This document shows, piece by piece, positions 59,585 through 64,000 of a stretch of 64,000 nt of DNA. Source of the stretch: Agelaius tricolor (taxonomy: Eukaryota > Chordata > Aves > Passeriformes > Icteridae). The notes beneath the pieces are model-generated. The model saw only the letters and a list, made by a program, of their open reading frames with translations, was not told the DNA's origin and ran no database searches. The stretch is from positions 2,294,001 through 2,358,000 of the forward strand of contig JALJCS010000018.1 in NCBI GenBank assembly GCA_023055355.1, written 5' to 3'. The translations under genes and the position numbers were made by a program. Every line of letters begins with the position of its first letter. The first letter of the stretch is position 1.

Positions 59585-59890
59585 AGAATAAAATCATGGA
59601 ATGGTTTGAGTTGGAAGGAACCTTAAAGTCCATCTCATCCCACCCCTGCCATGGCAGGGACACCTCCCACCATCCCAGGTGGTCCCAGCCCCAATGTCCA
59701 GCCTGGCCTTGGGCACTGCCAGGGATCCAGGGGCAGCCCCAGCTGCTCTGGGAACCCTGTGCCAGGGCCTGCCCACCCTCCCAGGGAGGAATTCCTTCCC
59801 AATATCCCATCTAAATCTCTCCTCTTTTACTTTCAGAGCTCCCCTTGTCCTGTGTAAAATCTCTCTCCATCTTTTCTGTAGCTCTCCTTG
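59585..59890 (-). mobile_element. CR1 LINE 3' end fragment (about 305 bp)
   Basis: Antisense CR1: aaatcatggaatggtttgag, then cccctgccatggcagggaca, cctggccttgggcactgcca, ctgctctgggaaccctgtgc and ttcccaatatcccatctaaa, in complete CR1 order. Confidence 0.9.
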
Positions 59891-60837
59891 AAGTACAAAA
59901 AGGGTCAGGACAAAAGGCAAGGTCAGTGAAGGACCTGTTGGTGGGGAGCTGAGTGAGGCTGAGCTGCAGGCCTGACTCCAGAGGTGAAGCCAAGGCCGAG
60001 TTCACCCAGGCTGGACTTGTGGGTGCTGCAGCCACAGTCAGAGGTGACCAGAAAAGGGCACCAGGACACCAGGGGCGACCTCCTCACCCCTGTTTAACCC
60101 TCCTGTGCCCCAGCTGAGCTGTCTGTGCCTTCTGGGGGGCTGGGCACATTCCAGAGGAGGAGCCTCTTCTGGAATAATCTCCAGTGCCCATCTTGGTTTC
60201 TGCCGGGAGCAGAGCTGGGTTGTGCAATGGCAGCACAGCCGTGCCCTGGGGATGGGCCGTGCCCAGGGCTCCTGGCAGGGGCTCTCACAGGACAGGGGTG
60301 TGTGGGGATGAGGGTGGAGGGGCAGGAGGGTGATCTGGGCCTGGCACAGGGCTCAGCATTCCAAAGGATGTGCCAACCAGCAGGAGGTTTGCCAGGGCAC
60401 CACGGGTGCCACGTGCCCAACACCCCACAAACCACAAAGGGGCTCTTTGGGACCTGCCCTGGCACGGCCCCACACGGGGGGATTCACTCTGGGGGTCCCA
60501 GCTGGCCCCCAGAGCACAGCAGCCACCCCTTTGCTGCTGTCCCAGGGCTCCCAGGGCTGCCCTTCCCAGCCCTGACACAATCCCAGCCACTCTGTGCCCT
60601 TTGCTCCAGGCATTCCTTAGCCCTTGTTCCCTCCACAACAACCTCCCTGGCCTGTCCTACATCCTGCACCCTCTCATTACTGCAACCTCCTTCCATCCCA
60701 TCCCAGAACATCCCAGAACATCCCAGCTCTGTCCTCACCTGGGAGCACCCCACCCTCCACCCCCTCCAGCTGCATCCACCCTCTGTGTTCACCCCATCCA
60801 CACCTCTGGGTGCTCTGTGGGCTGAGGGGCACCGAGT

Positions 60838-61658
60838 GCCTGGGGACACACAGGGGCCATGGGGACACACAGGGACCATGGGGGCACACAGGGGCCATAG
60901 GGGCACACAGGGACACACAGAAACCATGGGGACACACACAGAGATAATGGGGACACACAGGGACACACAGAGACCATGGGGACACACAGGGGCCATAGGG
61001 ACACACAGGGACACACAGGGACCATGGGGACACACAGAGACCATGGGGACACACAGGGACACACAGGGGCCATGGGGACACACACAGAGACCATGGGGAC
61101 ACACAGGGACACACAGGGGCCATGGGGACACACAGGGACCACGGGGACACACACAGGGGCCATGGGGACACACACAGAGATAATGGGGACACACAGGGAC
61201 ACACAGAGACTGTGGGGACACACAGGGACCATGGGAACACACAGGGACACACAGAGACCATGGGGACCCACACAGAGACCACAGGGACACACAGGGACCA
61301 TGGGGACACACAGGGACACACAGGGGCCATGGGGACACACAGAGACCATGGGGACACTCAGGGACCATGTGGACATGCAGAAAACACGGGGACATGCAGA
61401 GACCATGGGGACACACACAGAGATAATGGGGACACACAGGGACCACGGGGACACACAGGGACACACAGGGACCATGTGGACATACAGGGACCATGGGGAC
61501 ACACAGGGGCCACGGGGACACACACAGGGGCCATGGGGACACACAGAGATAATGGGGACACACAGGGACACACAGGGGCCATGGGGACACACACAGAGAC
61601 CATGGGGACACACAGGGGCCATGGGGACACACAGGGACACACAGGGACCACGGGGACA
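60838..61658. repeat. ~10/21-bp minisatellite of GGGGACACACAGGGACCAT units (820 bp)
   Basis: Units combine a GGGACACACA decamer with GGGGCCATG, GAGACCATG or GAGATAATG variants; the array is nearly stop-free on both strands (up to 455 codons). Recurring order of variants suggests larger blocks were copied. Confidence 0.96.
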
Positions 61659-64000
61659 CGGCCTGTCCCAGCCGCAGGCTCTGCCCCAGGGTTTGGTGCT
61701 GGGTGCTGCAGCCTGCAGGGCTGGGCCCCGCTCCAGGGAGCAGCACTGCAGCTGAGCCCGGCCGAGCGGGCAGAGCAGTGCTGGGAATATCAATCAGGGA
61801 GGCCTGGAGCGGGCGGCTGCACACACAGCCAGGGCTTTCATCCCCCAGCATCCACAGCAGAGGCAGCCAGGGGCTCAGCCCTGCACTGGGAGGGCTCAGC
61901 AGCCCTCTGTACTGCAGCCAGCACGGTCAGGAGAGACTGGGGAAAGCCAGGGAGAAGGGAGAGATCAGGAGAGAGGGTGGAGAGGAGCAGACACGGTTGT
62001 GAAAGAAGCAGGAAGATCTGAGGGGGAAAAGGAGGAGTTCCCCTGATCCAAGCTAGGAAAGGCCAATGCTGGCTCCAAGGGTATCAGGCAGGGGAGAGGC
62101 TGAGGCTGCGAGGAGGGAGAGGAAGAGGAGGGCAGGGAGGAATGGCAGGAGGGGAACTGGGCAGTGCTGTCACCCAGCCCCACGTGGGGAGCCCCAGGCA
62201 AGGAGCACAGAGACCATGGGGGAGCCTTCAGGGGACAAAGGACGAGGTCCCCAGTGCTGGTGGGGCCAGGGACTGCCAGGCAGGAGAGACCCAATGACCT
62301 CCCTGATGTGCTGGGGACAGTCAGTGCCACTGTGTCCTTGCAGACACTGCCTACAGAGCGGTCACCTGGCCTGGGCTGCCCACCCTGCTGTCACCCGCTG
62401 CCACTGTGTCCACCCCAGTGCCACCCTCCACACAGCACAGCCTGTGCACAGCCCTGTGCCCTCTCCCTGGGGCCGTGCACCCCCTGTGCCACCTCCTTCT
62501 GCAGCCCAGGCTGCACAGTCCCCACTGCCACCTCCGTGGGGACAGGGCTTGTACCCTGCCCTGTGCCACCTTCCTCCAGCTGCATCCCCTGTCCCTGACA
62601 CACAGCCTGTGCCTGTGTCACCACGCTGCCCTCTGTGACACCTGCCCAGGGTGCTGGCAGTGACACTCCCCTCTGTGCCACCTGCCCAGGGTGCTGGCAG
62701 TGAGCATCCCCCTGTCACCTGCCCCGTGTGGGGGCACGGGCTGGGTACACCCCGCTGTCACCTCCCCCTGCAGCACAGACTGCACACACCCGCGCTGGCT
62801 CTGGCTGCACATCCAGCCTGTACCAGGGGCTGCTCTTGAAGCTCCTCATTTTGAAGTCCCAAATGCCCCATGGTGCTCTCACTCATCAACCCAAGTCCCC
62901 AGCACAGATGCACCAGGAGCCACCACACCTTCCTGCCTGGCCCCTGGTGCCCTCAGCACCCTCAGCAATCTCCAGCACGGTGCACTGCCCACTCCCCACC
63001 CTGTCCTGTGCTCCCCCAGCCCCCCCAGGCGCCCCAGTGATGCTCACAGGCTGCTGTGCTTTGACACAGCCACTCTTCCCAGCAGATCCAGGGACCTGCA
63101 GCCCCTGGACACTTTCCTTATTCCATCTCAGCCCGGCAGAGCCAAATCTGACCCAAGCCCCGCCGATCCCAGCAGCAGGAGCTGATTCACAGTGTGGAGG
63201 AACTGCTCCCAGTACAGCTTCTCTCTGGAACTGGGGGAAAGCAGGGCAGGTCCCCCATGAACCCTCAGCTCCATCTGCAGCTCCTTGCTGGATCCATTTA
63301 TCAGCTCATTCCACGTGAACGACCTTGAGAAAACCCACTGACCCAGGACAGTGGGAGACTTTCCCAGACATCTGCCAGCACCTAAACCTGCAATTTATGG
63401 AGACTCTGAGCTAAATTCTCAAACAAGACGATTTCATTTCTGTCCATTACAGCCACAATATTCCTCTCCTCCCCTCCCGCAGAGAGTAATTAATGCTGCA
63501 CCGCTCCGAGCCCGCGGGCAGGTGCAGGAACCTCTGCTGAGCTCGCCCAGTTCACACCGCTCCAGCTGCCTTCCCGGGTGCTGGGGGGCTGCGAGGACCC
63601 GGGGCAGCTCTTGGGAAAGGATGGAGAATATCCCCTCCCGGTGAAAAAGGGATGGAGCCTGGGAGCCAGGCAGAAGAAAGAGCCGCTCCCCACGCCAGCG
63701 CCTGAGTTCTCACCCCAGGTTCATCAAAGAGCTGCCGAGGACGAGGAAGGGAGGGAAACTTCTCTCAGAAAGTTCCCAAAGGGAAGCAGATAGCAGGGCT
63801 GAGCCAAGCCCCCAGACTGCCCGGCCCAGCCCTGCGGGGAGCAGTTATTGAGGTGGTTGCTGGTGTCTCCTTTCCTCCTCTGCAGCCATCGCTTCTCCCT
63901 GCGGGTCCCAGCCCTGCCTGCCCAGGAGGCCCAGACACTTCCTGGATGGTTCAAGATAAAACCTTATGCTGTTAGCAAAACAAACGAGGAGGCTGTGAGA

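Larger units (their letters stand above)
49219..64000 (-). other. PCDH1: Part of the preceding PCDH1 intron (runs off the window)
   Basis: This sequence lies upstream, in gene sense, of the phase-0 acceptor of the RRVTF exon. It should be intronic, because the transmembrane and cadherin-repeat exons of PCDH1 are not found up to 64000. It contains an old CR1 reverse-transcriptase remnant at 50305-50830, younger CR1 pieces at 51298, 52781, 54860 and 59585, and tandem arrays at 54378, 55190, 56263 and 60838. The unique stretches 49250-50290, 51450-52780, 53000-54370, 55350-59580, 59890-60830 and 61660-64000 show no exon that I can support. 62360-62800 is low-complexity CTGTGCCACC-like sequence. 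Confidence 0.7.

Noticed and set aside
60484..61851. 455-codon Cys/Pro/Val-rich open frame on the minus strand, and its plus-strand partners
   Set aside because: These come from the stop-free GGGGACACACA array; all frames look alike and no protein family matches.

Overview
This window is vertebrate genomic DNA, most likely from a songbird. It has many 5'-truncated CR1 LINE copies with typical avian 3' ends, one solo LTR that resembles passerine class II (ERVK-like) elements, high GC content, and very dense minisatellites, as on a small avian chromosome. Nothing bacterial or viral-genomic is present: no operons, no dense long genes and no CRISPR.

Only one protein-coding gene can be supported. 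It is the 3' part of PCDH1 (protocadherin-1), on the minus strand. Two coding exons encode the end of the long cytoplasmic tail. A 220-bp exon at 48999-49218 carries the RRVTF motif, and the terminal exon at 21328-21713 carries the GHSDTCWMP motif and the C-terminus ending KREIYL. They are separated by a 27.3-kb intron with GT..AG boundaries, and the split codon (G|AT, Asp) joins in frame. A 3' UTR of about 3.5 kb runs to a polyadenylation signal at 17791-17796. The ectodomain, the transmembrane segment and the promoter lie beyond position 64000.

Layout: 1-17770 is the 3' flank of PCDH1, with CR1 fragments and tandem arrays and no recognisable gene. 17775-21327 is the 3' UTR, CpG-rich in its middle, with a 42-bp triplication and an A-rich tract on the sense strand. 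21328-21713 is the terminal exon. 21714-48998 is the last intron, with large minisatellites at 21.7, 24.1, 29.2 and 31.6 kb, a solo LTR nested inside a CR1, and unique stretches that may hold regulatory elements. 48999-49218 is the RRVTF exon. 49219-64000 is part of the preceding intron, with an old degraded CR1 reverse-transcriptase remnant, younger CR1 pieces and another large minisatellite at 60.8-61.7 kb.

Most long open frames here (up to 899 codons) come from stop-free tandem repeats and are not genes. The most unusual signals are a CR1 whose terminal octamer tail has grown to about 550 bp, two nearly identical CR1 copies 28 kb apart that end at the same base, a 15-bp array directly beside the PCDH1 terminal-exon acceptor, and the number and size of the arrays. 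I see no previously undescribed multi-gene system.
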